A stretch of DNA of 64,000 nucleotides from Sphingomonas lacusdianchii (GTDB lineage Bacteria > Pseudomonadota > Alphaproteobacteria > Sphingomonadales > Sphingomonadaceae), in the NCBI RefSeq assembly GCF_022664395.1, contig NZ_JAKRET010000004.1, forward strand, positions 124,001 to 188,000, written 5' to 3'. The position numbers were made by a program, and so were the translations under genes. The notes beneath the pieces were generated by a model. That model saw nothing but the letters and a program-made list of their open reading frames with translations. It searched no databases and was not told the DNA's origin. Positions 1-9,215 of the stretch are shown here, in pieces. The number at the start of each line of letters is the position of its first letter. Positions within the stretch are counted from its first letter, which is position 1.

Positions 1-108
1 GACCTCCCCCACGCCGTGCGGCGCGAGGGCGGGGCCGGCGAGGGCGACGATCACCCACAGCACGACGAGGGCAAGGCCGATCCGGCCACTGATCGCGAGC
101 CTGCTCAC
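1..108 (-). CDS. ABC transporter permease, DppC-like (N-terminal part only)
   Basis: This is the start of a second peptide-type inner-membrane permease that runs off the left window edge; 36 codons are visible. A GTG start at 108..106 overlaps the TGA of the upstream permease (GTGA), the usual coupling of dppB and dppC. The visible peptide has a short basic N-terminus followed by one hydrophobic segment (roughly residues 9-28, LALVVLWVIVALAGPALAP) and then APHG, which is typical of the first helix of DppC/OppC permeases. The assignment rests on that helix and on the gene order (binding protein, permease, permease). The diagnostic EAA loop is outside the window. Confidence 0.7.
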   Translation of the reverse strand, partial: MSRLAISGRIGLALVVLWVIVALAGPALAPHGVGEV

Positions 109-1064
109 CGGTGGCGCAACCGCGGATTGGCGAGGATCGCGACCACGTCGGCGGTCGTCACCAGCAGCAGATAGGCGATGCAGAAGATGACCGCGACGGT
201 CTGCACCAGCGGCAGGTCGCGGGTCGCGACCGCATCGACCATCAGCCGCGCGACGCCCGGATAGTTGAAGATGATCTCGACCACGATCACGCCCCCCAGC
301 AAGGTCGACAGGCTGAGCGCGATCGCATTGGCGATCGGCCCGATGGCGTTGGGCAGGGCGTGGCGCAGCACGACCCGCGCGGGCGAACAGCCCTTCAGCC
401 GCGCCGCCTCTGCGTACGAGGTGTCGAGCGCGTCGATCACCGCCGCGCGCGTCATCCGCACCATCTGCGCCATCACGAAACAGGCGAGGCTGAACACCGG
501 CATCGCGAACACCCGCACCAAATCCCAGGTGGAATGAACGTCGCGGGTCGACGACAGTGCCGGCAGCCAGCGCAGCGTCACCGCGAACAGCATCACCGCC
601 AGCGTCGCGATCAGGAATTCCGGCACCGACACGATGCCGATCGTCGCGATGCTGATCGTCCGGTCGAACGCCGTGCCACGCTTCACCGCCGCGACGATGC
701 CCAGCAGCAGTGCGAGCGGCACCGATACCAAGGCGGTCAACCCGGCCAGCGTCAGCGAATTGCCCAGCCGTGCGGCGATCATCTCCCACACCGGCAGCCC
801 GGTGATCAGCGAACGCCCCGGATCGCCGGTCAGCACGCCGGTCGCCCATTCGAGATAGCGTTCCCATGCCGGCTGATCGAGGTGCATCGCGGCGCGCAGT
901 CCCGCCAGTGCCTCCGGCGTGGCGCTTTGACCCAGGATCGCCTCGGCCACGTCGCCCTCCATCAGCTGCGCGATGCCGAACACCGCCAGCGATACGAACA
1001 GCAACGTGACCAGCGACGCCCCGACCCGGCGGCCGATCAGCGAAACGAGCGGCGACAGCGTCAT
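105..1064 (-). CDS. ABC transporter permease, DppB-like
   Basis: This 319-residue inner-membrane protein belongs to the dipeptide/oligopeptide/nickel permease family, one of two channel subunits of an importer. It has an N-terminal helix (about 13-33), a periplasmic stretch containing TGDPGRSL (79-86), and a five-helix core from about residue 100. The cytoplasmic EAA loop that contacts the ATPase reads AEAARLKGCSPARVVLRHALP (about 218-238). The ATG at 1064 overlaps the TGA of the binding-protein gene (ATGA), so this start is preferred to the longer frame, whose extra residues lie inside the upstream gene. The stop overlaps the GTG of the next permease. The substrate cannot be read from the sequence; peptides or amine conjugates are possible given the neighbours. 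Confidence 0.9.
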   Translation of the reverse strand: MTLSPLVSLIGRRVGASLVTLLFVSLAVFGIAQLMEGDVAEAILGQSATPEALAGLRAAMHLDQPAWERYLEWATGVLTGDPGRSLITGLPVWEMIAARLGNSLTLAGLTALVSVPLALLLGIVAAVKRGTAFDRTISIATIGIVSVPEFLIATLAVMLFAVTLRWLPALSSTRDVHSTWDLVRVFAMPVFSLACFVMAQMVRMTRAAVIDALDTSYAEAARLKGCSPARVVLRHALPNAIGPIANAIALSLSTLLGGVIVVEIIFNYPGVARLMVDAVATRDLPLVQTVAVIFCIAYLLLVTTADVVAILANPRLRHR

Positions 1065-2587
1065 TTGCCCTCCAGCCAGACATGGGCGGCGAAATCGAAC
1101 CCCATCAGTCCCCCCTGCGGCATCGGGCGCAACCCTTTGAGGCGCGGGCTGTAGGCGTCGATCGAACTGATGAACAACGGGATGCCGATGCCGGCCTGAT
1201 CGTGGACCAGATGTTGCATTTCGCCATAGAGCGACTTGCGCCGCGCTTCGTCGGTCTCGCCGCGCGCTGCGACCAGCAGCCGGTCGAAGCGCGCGTTCTT
1301 CCACGCACTTTCGTTCCACAACGCGTTCGATGCGAAGAATTGCGTGAAGATGATGTCGGCGGTCGGGCGCGGGTTGGTGTTGCCGAAGCCCAGCGGCACC
1401 TTCATCCAGCTATTGGTCCAATAGCCGTCGGACGGCACGCGGCGGATGTCGAGGCCGAGGCCCGCGCGCCGCGCAGCGTCCTGGATCAGCACCGCCATGT
1501 CGTCGGACTTGTCGGCGGCGGTGGAGGTGACCAGCGGCACCCGCGCGCCCGCCAGCCCGGCGCGTTTGAACAGGAAGCGCGCACGATCGGGATCGAAGGG
1601 CCGCTGTGGCACGCTCGGGTCGTAATAGGGATTGGTCGGTGCGATCGGCTGATCGTTGGCGATCGTCGCATAGCCGCGAAAGATCGCGGTCCGCATCGTT
1701 TCGCGGTCGAGCAGCAGCTTCAGCCCCTCGATGAAATCGGGGTTGTTGCCCGGTGCCCGATCCATCCGCGCGATCAGGTCGGTATAGCCGCTGGATTTGG
1801 ATTCGAGCAGCTCGAACCCCGCGCCGGTCAGGTGGCGGGTGATGCGCGGGTTGATCGCATGGATCAGGTCGACATCGCCCGACAGCAGCGCGTTGATCCG
1901 CGCGCTGTCGTCAGGGATGGCGAACAGCTCGCACTCGCCCAGCCGCACCGGCCCCCGCCAGTAATCGTCGTACCGCGCGGCGAGCGAGCGGACGCCCGGC
2001 ATATATTCGAGCATCCGCATCGGCCCGGTACCGACCGGTTTGTTGAAATCGCGGGTGCCGTCGCGAACGATCTGGAACTGCTGGATGCCGAGGATCGTCG
2101 GCAGATCGGCATTGGGCGTCTTGAGCACGATGCGGACCCGGTCCGGGCCATCGGCACGCACCGATGCGAACTGGTCGGCGAACACCTTCGCCTTCGACCC
2201 GACGGCGGGATCGAGATGCCGGCGCAGTGAGTAGACGACATCGGCGACGGTCAGCGGCGACCCGTCGTGGAAGCGCACCCCCTTGCGAAGCCGGATCGAC
2301 CAATCGCGCGCGTCGGCGGTCTCGATCGCCTCGGCCAGCGCTGGTTGCGGCAAGAAGCGTTCGTCCAGCTTGGTCAGCCCGTCATAGACCATGGCGCAGC
2401 GGCAGAAATCGGTGACCACCGTCTGCCGTGCCGGGTCCATGGTGTCGGCGGTCGACGACACCGCGACGGCAACCCTCAGGCGACCGCCAGCCGGTTCGGG
2501 CCGCGCCGGTTCGAACCCGCACGCGCCGAGGCCGATCGACAGCCCGCCGCCGCCGATCAGGCGGATCGCATCGCGCCGGCCGATCAA
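1061..2587 (-). CDS. ABC transporter substrate-binding lipoprotein (SBP_bac_5 family)
   Basis: This 508-residue protein is the extracytoplasmic binding component for the two permeases that follow. The family fold is visible from about residue 40 (dipeptide-binding type, with the characteristic RKGVRFHDGSPLTVADVVYS around 105-125). The N-terminus has a twin arginine (residues 4-5), a hydrophobic stretch, and a lipobox LGAC with Cys23, suggesting a Tat-exported lipoprotein. I chose the TTG at 2587 because it overlaps the TGA of the upstream oxidoreductase (TTGA) and places the signal at the very N-terminus; the longer frame upstream lies inside that gene and has no signal. It is translationally coupled on both sides. 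The ligand is unknown; a peptide or modified amine is inferred from the oxidase and aminotransferase nearby. Confidence 0.87.
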   Translation of the reverse strand: MIGRRDAIRLIGGGGLSIGLGACGFEPARPEPAGGRLRVAVAVSSTADTMDPARQTVVTDFCRCAMVYDGLTKLDERFLPQPALAEAIETADARDWSIRLRKGVRFHDGSPLTVADVVYSLRRHLDPAVGSKAKVFADQFASVRADGPDRVRIVLKTPNADLPTILGIQQFQIVRDGTRDFNKPVGTGPMRMLEYMPGVRSLAARYDDYWRGPVRLGECELFAIPDDSARINALLSGDVDLIHAINPRITRHLTGAGFELLESKSSGYTDLIARMDRAPGNNPDFIEGLKLLLDRETMRTAIFRGYATIANDQPIAPTNPYYDPSVPQRPFDPDRARFLFKRAGLAGARVPLVTSTAADKSDDMAVLIQDAARRAGLGLDIRRVPSDGYWTNSWMKVPLGFGNTNPRPTADIIFTQFFASNALWNESAWKNARFDRLLVAARGETDEARRKSLYGEMQHLVHDQAGIGIPLFISSIDAYSPRLKGLRPMPQGGLMGFDFAAHVWLEGK

Positions 2588-3864
2588 TGCCGCCAGTCCT
2601 GATAGCGGTAATAGGCACCGACCGCGGGCAGGAACCATGGCGGGCCGAAATGCCCCGGCACCGCCGGCCATGCGATGTCGTGGAACGGATTCTCGTCCGC
2701 TTCGCGCGCACCGCCAAGGATGCGAGCCATCGCCTCGCCCATCACCACCGAAATCTGCGTGCCATGGCCGCTATAGCCCATCGCGTAATAGATGCCGCCG
2801 CGTGATCCCGCACGTGGCAGCCGGTCGGCGGTCAGGTCGACGATCCCGCCCCAGGTGTGGGCGATCTTCGTATCGGCCAATTGCGGGAAGATGCGGCGCA
2901 TCCCCGCCTCGAGGATCGCGCCGCTGCGCGTGTCGCTGCGCGGGCTGGACAGGGCGAAGCGTGCCCGCCCGCCGAAGATCAGCCGGTTATCGGCGGTCAG
3001 GCGGAAATAATTGCCGACATTGCGCGTGGTCGTACCGTTGCGCCGCCCCGGCATGATCTCCTGCGCCAGCGCGCCCAGCGGTTCGGTCGCGACGATGAAG
3101 CTGCCGATCGGCACGATCCGGCGTCGCAGCCAGCGGAAGGGGCCTGCCATCGATGCGCCGGTCGCCAGCAGGACCGCATCGGCCTCGATCGTGCCGCGCT
3201 TCGTCGTCAGTCGGTGGCGCCCGCCGGAAATGCGCTCGATACCGGTCAATGCCGCATCCTCGTATAGCTTCGCGCCATGCCGGACGGCGGCGGTGGCGAG
3301 GCCGCTGGCGAAGCGACCCATGTGCAGCGACCCGCTGCGCGGATAGAGCAGCCCGCCGTGAAAGGCATCAGACCCGATCTCACGGGGTAAATCGACCTTC
3401 TCGATCAGGCGGATGCCGGGCTCGACCGTCTGCGACAGCAGTTCGGCCTGCCGGGCGAGCTTGGCGGCATGTTCGGGCTTGTCGGCCAGCTTGAGCTTGC
3501 CGTTGCGGGTGAAGTCGCAGGCAATGCCTTCCTCGGCGACGATCGCCTCGACCCGGTCGACGCCGGTGTCGAACGCGCGATAGATGGCCGTCGCGCGTTC
3601 GATGCCGAACCGGGCGATCAGGCCGGCGAAGTCACCGGCGACGCCGTTGTTGCACTGGCCGCCATTGCGTCCCGATGCCTCACCGGCGATCCGGTTCGCT
3701 TCGATCACCACGACATCGGTTCCGGCCATCGCGAGTGCGCGCGCCGCCGCCAGTCCGGTAAAGCCGCCGCCCACCACGACGACCGATGCGCGCACCGGCA
3801 CCGGGCCCTGTTCGGCCCCGGCGAAGCGTTCGCCGCTGTCCAGCCAATAGGATTCCAGCTTCAT
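2584..3864 (-). CDS. FAD-dependent amine oxidoreductase (PuuB/DadA-like)
   Basis: This 426-residue flavoprotein belongs to the DAO family and resembles gamma-glutamylputrescine oxidases, which oxidise an amine to an aldehyde. The ADP-binding Rossmann motif is near the N-terminus: GGGFTG at 32-37 with the ribose-binding acidic residue at Glu55. It is followed by GEASGRNGGQ (61-70), which is typical of PuuB-like enzymes. Near the C-terminus, GGIYYAMGYSGHGTQ is the second FAD contact of this family. The protein is cytoplasmic, with no signal peptide. It is the first gene of a minus-strand run with the peptide-type ABC transporter, and it is divergent from a GNAT, a GabD-like dehydrogenase and a transaminase. 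That context fits oxidation of an imported amine. The exact substrate is not deducible; D-amino acids or sarcosine-like amines remain possible. Confidence 0.85.
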   Translation of the reverse strand: MKLESYWLDSGERFAGAEQGPVPVRASVVVVGGGFTGLAAARALAMAGTDVVVIEANRIAGEASGRNGGQCNNGVAGDFAGLIARFGIERATAIYRAFDTGVDRVEAIVAEEGIACDFTRNGKLKLADKPEHAAKLARQAELLSQTVEPGIRLIEKVDLPREIGSDAFHGGLLYPRSGSLHMGRFASGLATAAVRHGAKLYEDAALTGIERISGGRHRLTTKRGTIEADAVLLATGASMAGPFRWLRRRIVPIGSFIVATEPLGALAQEIMPGRRNGTTTRNVGNYFRLTADNRLIFGGRARFALSSPRSDTRSGAILEAGMRRIFPQLADTKIAHTWGGIVDLTADRLPRAGSRGGIYYAMGYSGHGTQISVVMGEAMARILGGAREADENPFHDIAWPAVPGHFGPPWFLPAVGAYYRYQDWRH

Positions 3865-4191
3865 GGCGTGTCGGCGTCCCCCTCGGAGCGATGCTGCCCC
3901 GGCACGGCATAATCTGCTCTATCCTGCCCGGCATCGTTACACTTTAGTTGCCGGAGCGACAGGTCATATGTGCCGATCGATGGCCGGGCGACCGCACAGC
4001 GTACCGCTTCCGCCGTATTTCCGTGGGGTAGCGGGAAGGGGGTTTCGCTTTCCCGCCGCTACCCCAGCCAACGCTTTTGCGGCAGGATATTCCGGCGGGT
4101 GGCCGATTTATGCGCGATAAGATGCCGGCTGCCCCGCGGCGCGGCACCTCCTGCGCCGCTCGCCCGGCTACACCATGGTGTGAGGATAGCG
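3865..4191. promoter_or_regulatory. Divergent intergenic region of the amine-catabolism locus
   Basis: This stretch of about 330 bases separates the minus-strand oxidase/ABC operon from the plus-strand GNAT/gabD operon, so both promoters must lie in it. It contains an inverted repeat: ggggtagcgg at 4025-4034 pairs exactly with ccgctacccc at 4056-4065, with inner gggaa/ttccc complementarity. A GAGG at 4182-4185 is the likely ribosome binding site for the GNAT start at 4192. Short open frames through here have no recognisable protein features. I see no convincing -35/-10 pair. Confidence 0.5.
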
Positions 4192-5097
4192 ATGGAACGC
4201 GAGACGATGCAGACAAGTGCCGATCCCCTGCCGGCCGAAAGCCGGAAGATGCGCCTGCGGGCGATGACGCAGGACGATATCACCGAACTCCACGCATTGT
4301 CGAAGGCCGAACAATGGCCGCATCGGGCCGAGGATCTGTCGGACATGCTGGCGGTCGGCACCGGCACCGTCGCCGAACTGGGCGGCGAAATCGTCGGCAC
4401 GACCATGTGGTGGCGCGCCGGACCGAAGGTCGCGACGCTCGGCATGGTGATCGTGTCGCGGCGGCATCGCGGTGCGGGCATCGGCCGGATCGTGATGGAA
4501 TCGGTGCTCGACCAGATCGCCGACACGCTGGGTAGCGATGCCTCGATCCAGCTTAACGCGACCGAGGACGGGCTGCCGCTCTATCGCAAGCTGGGCTTCA
4601 ACGGCATCGGCGAGATATTGCAGCACCAGGGTGCGGCGTTTCAGGCGCCGTTGGTGCCGCTGGGGCCGGGTGAGCGCATCCGTCCGATGGGCGAGCGCGA
4701 CGGGGCGGTGGTCGATGCGCTGGTCCGCGCGGGCAGCGGGCTGGATCGCCCGACCGTCATGACCGTGCTGCGCGACCGCGCGAAGGGCGTGGTGCTGACG
4801 CAGGGCGACGACGTGACCGGGGTCGCGCTGTTTCGCCGGTTCGGGCGCGGCTATGTCGTCGGTCCGGTCATCGCCCCCGACATGGTGCGCGCGCAGGCGC
4901 TGATCGCCCAGTGGATCGGGTCGCGCAGCGGCGAGTTCATCCGGCTCGACATTCACGGCAATAGCGGGTTGGGACCATGGCTGGAGGAATTGGGACTGGT
5001 ACGGGTCGGGCGGGTAGTGACGATGGTGAAGGGCGCCGAGCCGCCGGCGACCGCCCCCGCGACGGCGTTCGCGATCGTGAGCCAGGCGCTGTGCTGA
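4192..5097 (+). CDS. Tandem GNAT-family N-acetyltransferase
   Basis: This 301-residue cytoplasmic protein has two acetyltransferase-like domains. The N-terminal one (about 20-150) has the acetyl-CoA loop RHRGAGIGR at 91-99. The C-terminal one (about 165-290) resembles the Acetyltransf_18 domain found behind a GNAT domain in YitI-like proteins. The start at 4192 is supported by GAGG seven bases upstream; a second ATG at 4207 is possible. The frame extends further upstream but without any domain. Its stop overlaps the GTG start of the aldehyde dehydrogenase, so the two are co-translated. Acetylation of an amine intermediate would fit the surrounding amine-oxidation genes, but the substrate is unknown. 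Confidence 0.85.
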   Translation: MERETMQTSADPLPAESRKMRLRAMTQDDITELHALSKAEQWPHRAEDLSDMLAVGTGTVAELGGEIVGTTMWWRAGPKVATLGMVIVSRRHRGAGIGRIVMESVLDQIADTLGSDASIQLNATEDGLPLYRKLGFNGIGEILQHQGAAFQAPLVPLGPGERIRPMGERDGAVVDALVRAGSGLDRPTVMTVLRDRAKGVVLTQGDDVTGVALFRRFGRGYVVGPVIAPDMVRAQALIAQWIGSRSGEFIRLDIHGNSGLGPWLEELGLVRVGRVVTMVKGAEPPATAPATAFAIVSQALC

Positions 5098-6563
5098 GCG
5101 ACGCCGACCTGCGCGGCACCGGGCTGCTGCTCGAAACGATGCTGATCGGCGGCGAATGGGTCGCGGCACGGGACGGCGCGACGCTCGACGTCACCGATCC
5201 GGCGACCGGCGACGTGATCGGCACGATCCCGGCGGCGGGGGCCGCCGATACCGAAGTGGCGATCGCCGCCGCCGCCGATGCGCTGCCGGCGTGGAAGCGC
5301 CGCACCGCCGACGATCGTGCGACGCTGCTCGAACGCTGGCATGCGCTGATCCTCGACCATGCCGACACGCTGGCGGCGATCATGACCGCCGAACAGGGCA
5401 AGCCGCTGGCGGAGGCGAAGGGCGAGATCGGTTACGCCGCGTCGTTCGTGAAATGGTTCGCGAACGAAGGGCGGCGGATCGCCGGCCACACCATCCCGGC
5501 CCCAACCAGCGATCGCCGCATCCTCGCGACCCGCGAACCGGTCGGCGTCTGCGCGGCGATCACGCCGTGGAATTTCCCGGCGGCGATGATCACGCGCAAG
5601 GTCGCGCCGGCGCTGGCGGCGGGCTGCACCGTCGTCATCAAGCCGTCCGAACTGACCCCCTATACCGCGCTGGCGCTGTGCAAGCTGGCCGAACGGGCCG
5701 GCATCCCGGCGGGTGTCGTCAACATCGTCACCGGCCTGCCGCAAGCGATCGGCGCCACGCTGACCGCGTCGCCGGTCGTGCGCAAATTGTCGTTCACCGG
5801 ATCGACCCGCGTCGGATCGCTGCTGATGCAGCAATCGGCCGATACGCTGAAGCGGCTGAGCCTCGAACTGGGCGGCAATGCGCCGTTCATCGTGTTCGAC
5901 GATGCCGATCTCGACGCGGCGGTGGCGGGCGCGATGGCGTCGAAGTTCCGCAATGCAGGCCAGACCTGCGTCTGCGCCAACCGCATCCTCGTACAGGACG
6001 GCATCCACGATCGCTTCGTCGAAAAGCTGGGCGAGGCGGTGCGCGCGCTGCGGGTGGGCGATGGCCGCGATGCGGGGACGACGATCGGCCCACTGATCAA
6101 TGCCGCCGCGACGCAGAAGGTCGCCGATCACCTGTCGGATGCGCTGGCCAAGGGCGCGCGGATCGCCGCCGCGCCCGATGGCGCGCGCGACGACGAACGC
6201 TTTGCCCGACCAGTGGTGCTGACCGGCGCCACGGCCGAGATGCGGCTCGCGTCGGAGGAGACGTTCGGCCCGGTCGCGCCAATCTTCCGCTTTTCGGCCG
6301 AGCAGGAGGCGATCGACCTCGCCAACGCCACGCCGTTCGGCCTTGCCAGCTATTTCTACACCGAGAACCTGCACCGCGCATGGCGGGTCGGCGAGGCGCT
6401 GGAATTCGGCATGGTCGGGCTGAACACCGGCGGGATCGCGATGGAAATGTCGCCGTTCGGCGGGATCAAGGCATCGGGCCTCGGCCGTGAAGGCGGGCGC
6501 GAGGGCATCGACGAATATCTGGAAACCAAAGCGTTTCACTGGGGGGGATTGAAGGGCCTGTGA
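5091..6563 (+). CDS. gabD: NAD(P)-dependent succinate-semialdehyde dehydrogenase-type aldehyde dehydrogenase
   Basis: This 490-residue aldehyde dehydrogenase is closest in layout to GabD, which oxidises succinate semialdehyde to succinate at the end of GABA and putrescine breakdown. The cofactor-binding ITPWNFPAAMITRK stretch is at 157-170. The general-base Glu259 sits in LELGG and the nucleophile Cys293 in NAGQTC. The GTG start at 5091 overlaps the GNAT stop (GTGCTGA) and gives the normal family length; an ATG at 5139 would trim 16 residues. The stop overlaps the next gene's GTG. Placement beside a PuuB-like oxidase and a SpuC-like aminotransferase supports a role in an amine-to-succinate route, although related aldehydes are possible substrates. 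Confidence 0.88.
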   Translation: MLSDADLRGTGLLLETMLIGGEWVAARDGATLDVTDPATGDVIGTIPAAGAADTEVAIAAAADALPAWKRRTADDRATLLERWHALILDHADTLAAIMTAEQGKPLAEAKGEIGYAASFVKWFANEGRRIAGHTIPAPTSDRRILATREPVGVCAAITPWNFPAAMITRKVAPALAAGCTVVIKPSELTPYTALALCKLAERAGIPAGVVNIVTGLPQAIGATLTASPVVRKLSFTGSTRVGSLLMQQSADTLKRLSLELGGNAPFIVFDDADLDAAVAGAMASKFRNAGQTCVCANRILVQDGIHDRFVEKLGEAVRALRVGDGRDAGTTIGPLINAAATQKVADHLSDALAKGARIAAAPDGARDDERFARPVVLTGATAEMRLASEETFGPVAPIFRFSAEQEAIDLANATPFGLASYFYTENLHRAWRVGEALEFGMVGLNTGGIAMEMSPFGGIKASGLGREGGREGIDEYLETKAFHWGGLKGL

Positions 6564-7627
6564 CCAATTATCGGATTGCGGTGATTCCGGGCGACGGGAT
6601 CGGCAAGGAAGTCGTGCCGGAGGGTATTCGCGTGCTCGAAGCGGCGGCGTCGGTGCATAATTTTACCGTCGAGCAGCAATGGCATGATTTCGCGAGCTGC
6701 GATTATTATGTCCGCCACGGCCGGATGATGCCCGAGGACTGGAAGGCGCGGATCGGCGATGTCGATGCGATCTTCTTCGGCGCGGTCGGCTGGCCCGACA
6801 CCGTGCCCGACCATATCTCGTTGTGGGATTCGCTGATCCAGTTCCGCCGCGAATACGACCAATATGTCAATCTGCGCCCGGCGCGGCTGATGCCGGGCGT
6901 GCCGTGCCCGCTGGCCGGCCGCAATCCGGGCGACATCGACATGATGATCGTGCGGGAGAATACCGAAGGCGAATATTCGGCGATCGGCGGCACCGCCTTC
7001 CCCGGCACCGACCGCGAGGTCGTGTTGCAGGAAACGGTGATGACCCGCATCGGTACCGACCGCATCCTGCGCTACGCCTTCGACCTCGCGCAGAAGCGTC
7101 CGGCCAAGCATGTGACCTCCGCGACCAAGTCGAACGGCATCGCCATCACCATGCCGTGGTGGGACAGCCGCGTCGCAGCGATGGCGGAGAAGTATCCCGA
7201 CATCCGCACCGACAAATATCATATCGACATTCTCGCCGCACAGTTCGTAATGAACCCCGACCGGTTCGACGTGGTCGTCGCGTCCAATCTGTTCGGCGAC
7301 ATTCTGTCGGACCTCGGTCCGGCCTGCACCGGCACGATCGGCATCGCCCCGTGCGGCAACATCAACCCCGATCGCAGCGTGCCGTCGCTGTTCGAACCGG
7401 TCCATGGCTCGGCACCCGATATCGCGGGGCAGGGGATCGCCAATCCGGTCGGCCAGATCTGGTGCGCGGCGATGATGCTCGACCATTTCGGCGAGCATGC
7501 AGCGGCGAAATCGATCGTGACCGCGATCGAGACGGTGTTGGCCAGCGAGGCCGGCCGGACCCGCGATCTGAAGGGTACGGCGTCGACCGTGGAATGCGGG
7601 AAGGCGATCGCAGCGGCGATCGGGTAA
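6560..7627 (+). CDS. Tartrate/D-malate-type NAD-dependent dehydrogenase (TtuC/DmlA family)
   Basis: This 355-residue enzyme belongs to the isocitrate/isopropylmalate dehydrogenase superfamily, which oxidatively decarboxylates 2-hydroxy acids. The N-terminal VIPGDGIGKEV (8-18) is the superfamily signature. NLRPARLMPG and RENTEGEYS (about 131-139) form the substrate loop. A catalytic Lys lies in TKSNG (about 189), and metal-binding acidic residues lie in NLFGDILSDLGP. The RPARL and DYYVRHGRMMP context matches tartrate dehydrogenase/decarboxylase rather than LeuB. A GTG start at 6560 overlaps the gabD stop (GTGA). Clustering with amine-catabolic genes suggests it handles a hydroxy-dicarboxylate intermediate. 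Tartrate, D-malate and beta-alkylmalates cannot be separated from sequence alone. Confidence 0.86.
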   Translation: MTNYRIAVIPGDGIGKEVVPEGIRVLEAAASVHNFTVEQQWHDFASCDYYVRHGRMMPEDWKARIGDVDAIFFGAVGWPDTVPDHISLWDSLIQFRREYDQYVNLRPARLMPGVPCPLAGRNPGDIDMMIVRENTEGEYSAIGGTAFPGTDREVVLQETVMTRIGTDRILRYAFDLAQKRPAKHVTSATKSNGIAITMPWWDSRVAAMAEKYPDIRTDKYHIDILAAQFVMNPDRFDVVVASNLFGDILSDLGPACTGTIGIAPCGNINPDRSVPSLFEPVHGSAPDIAGQGIANPVGQIWCAAMMLDHFGEHAAAKSIVTAIETVLASEAGRTRDLKGTASTVECGKAIAAAIG

Positions 7628-7800
7628 CGCCTTCTACTCCCCTCCCTTCCCAGGGGGGGGACCTCGAAAATCCTGCCGCGGCATAATCTGCCGCACATTC
7701 GCGAAGTTCGGCAGCTTGGCCCCGCCGCACCGCCTGCGCCATCATCCGACACCCGCCGACGCCCCGTAAGATGGCCCCATCTTCAGAAACAGGGCCAGCC

Positions 7801-9177
7801 ATGTTCTCCAATTCGCTGATCGAGGCAGACCGCCGCCACCTCATCCACCCCGTCACCGCTTGGCGCGGGCACGAGACGCGCGGCGCGACCGTGCTGACCG
7901 GCGGGCAGGGCATGTATCTGACCGATGGCGACGGCAACCAGCTGCTCGACGCCTTTGCCGGGCTGTGGTGCGTCAATATCGGCTATGGCCAGGAAAGCGT
8001 GGTCGAGGCGGCGGCCGAACAGATGCGGCGGCTGCCCTATGCCACCGGCTATTTCTCCTTCGCCAGCGAACCCGCGATCCGGCTGGCCGAGCGGCTGGCC
8101 GAACTGTCGCCGCCGGGCCTCGACCGCGTCTATTTCTCGCTGGGCGGATCGGACGCGGTCGACTCCGCGCTGCGCTTCATCGTCAACTACTGGAATGCCA
8201 AGGGCCGCCCGGCCAAGAAACAGGTGATCGCGCTCGACAAGGGCTATCATGGTTCGTCGTCGAACGGGGCGGGGATCACCGGCCTGCCCGCCTTCCACCG
8301 GCTGTTCGACCTGCCGCATGACTGGCAGCATCATATCCCGGCACCCTATCCCTATCGCCACAGCGTCGGCAGCGATCCGCAGGCGGTGATCGACGCCAGC
8401 GTCGCCGCGCTGAAGACCAAGGTCGCCGAACTGGGCGCGGACAATGTCGCCGCCTTCTTCGCCGAACCGGTGCAGGGGTCGGCCGGCGTCATCGTTCCGC
8501 CCCTGGGTTGGCTGAGCGCGATGCGTGCCGCCTGCACCAAACTGGGCATCCTGCTGGTCGCCGATGAGGTCATTACCGGCTTTGGTCGTACGGGTCCGCT
8601 GTTCGCCTGCGAAACCGAAGGCGTCACCCCCGATCTGATGACGCTCGCCAAGGGACTGACCGCCGGTTACGTGCCGATGGGCGCGGTGCTGATGACCGAC
8701 GAAATTTATTCCGGCATCGCCGATGGTCCGGACAATCATCTGCCGGTCGGGCACGGTGCGACCTATTCGGGGCATCCGGTGTCGGCCGCCGTCGCGCTGG
8801 CCGTGCTCGACCTGTACGAGGGCGGCATCCTCGCCAACGGCGTCGCCCGTGCACCGCAACTCGCAGCGGGACTGGCCGCGATCGCCGATCATCCGCTGGT
8901 CGGCGACGTGCGACAGGCGGGCATGCTCGCCGGCATCGAACTGGTCGCGGACAAGGCGGGCAAGACGCGGTTCGACCCCGCGATCGGCCTGCCCGACAAG
9001 CTGGCGCGCACCGGCTACGCCAACGGCATCATCTTCCGCGCGTTCGCCGACGGCACGATCGGCCTCGCCCCGGCGATCAGTTGCGATGAAACCGATATGG
9101 ATACATTGTTGAAGCGCCTTGTGCGGACGCTCGATCAAGTGGCGGACCTGCCCGAAGTTCGTGCAGTGCTGCGATAG
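7801..9177 (+). CDS. Class III PLP aminotransferase, SpuC-like (amine/polyamine transaminase)
   Basis: This 458-residue enzyme moves an amino group from an amine or omega-amino acid to a keto acid such as pyruvate. The N-terminal block HPVTAW, then GLWCVNIGYG (54-63), is characteristic of the putrescine-pyruvate (SpuC) and omega-transaminase branch. PLP contacts are visible: GSDAV (116-120), the YHG of the phosphate loop (149-151), Asp255 in DEVITG, and the Schiff-base Lys284 in LAKGLTAGY. The ATG at 7801 fits the family N-terminus; an upstream in-frame ATG at 7771 adds only ten unlike residues. The 173-base gap behind the dehydrogenase suggests its own promoter. An Lrp-type regulator follows closely and may control it. 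Confidence 0.87.
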   Translation: MFSNSLIEADRRHLIHPVTAWRGHETRGATVLTGGQGMYLTDGDGNQLLDAFAGLWCVNIGYGQESVVEAAAEQMRRLPYATGYFSFASEPAIRLAERLAELSPPGLDRVYFSLGGSDAVDSALRFIVNYWNAKGRPAKKQVIALDKGYHGSSSNGAGITGLPAFHRLFDLPHDWQHHIPAPYPYRHSVGSDPQAVIDASVAALKTKVAELGADNVAAFFAEPVQGSAGVIVPPLGWLSAMRAACTKLGILLVADEVITGFGRTGPLFACETEGVTPDLMTLAKGLTAGYVPMGAVLMTDEIYSGIADGPDNHLPVGHGATYSGHPVSAAVALAVLDLYEGGILANGVARAPQLAAGLAAIADHPLVGDVRQAGMLAGIELVADKAGKTRFDPAIGLPDKLARTGYANGIIFRAFADGTIGLAPAISCDETDMDTLLKRLVRTLDQVADLPEVRAVLR

Positions 9178-9215
9178 ACGTTGCGGTTACGAAATGATGA
9201 GATAAAGTCTCCTTT

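Noticed and set aside
3863..4120. 85-codon plus-strand frame in the divergent region before the GNAT gene
   Set aside because: It has no domain, no ribosome binding site, and overlaps an inverted repeat in a region that must hold two promoters.
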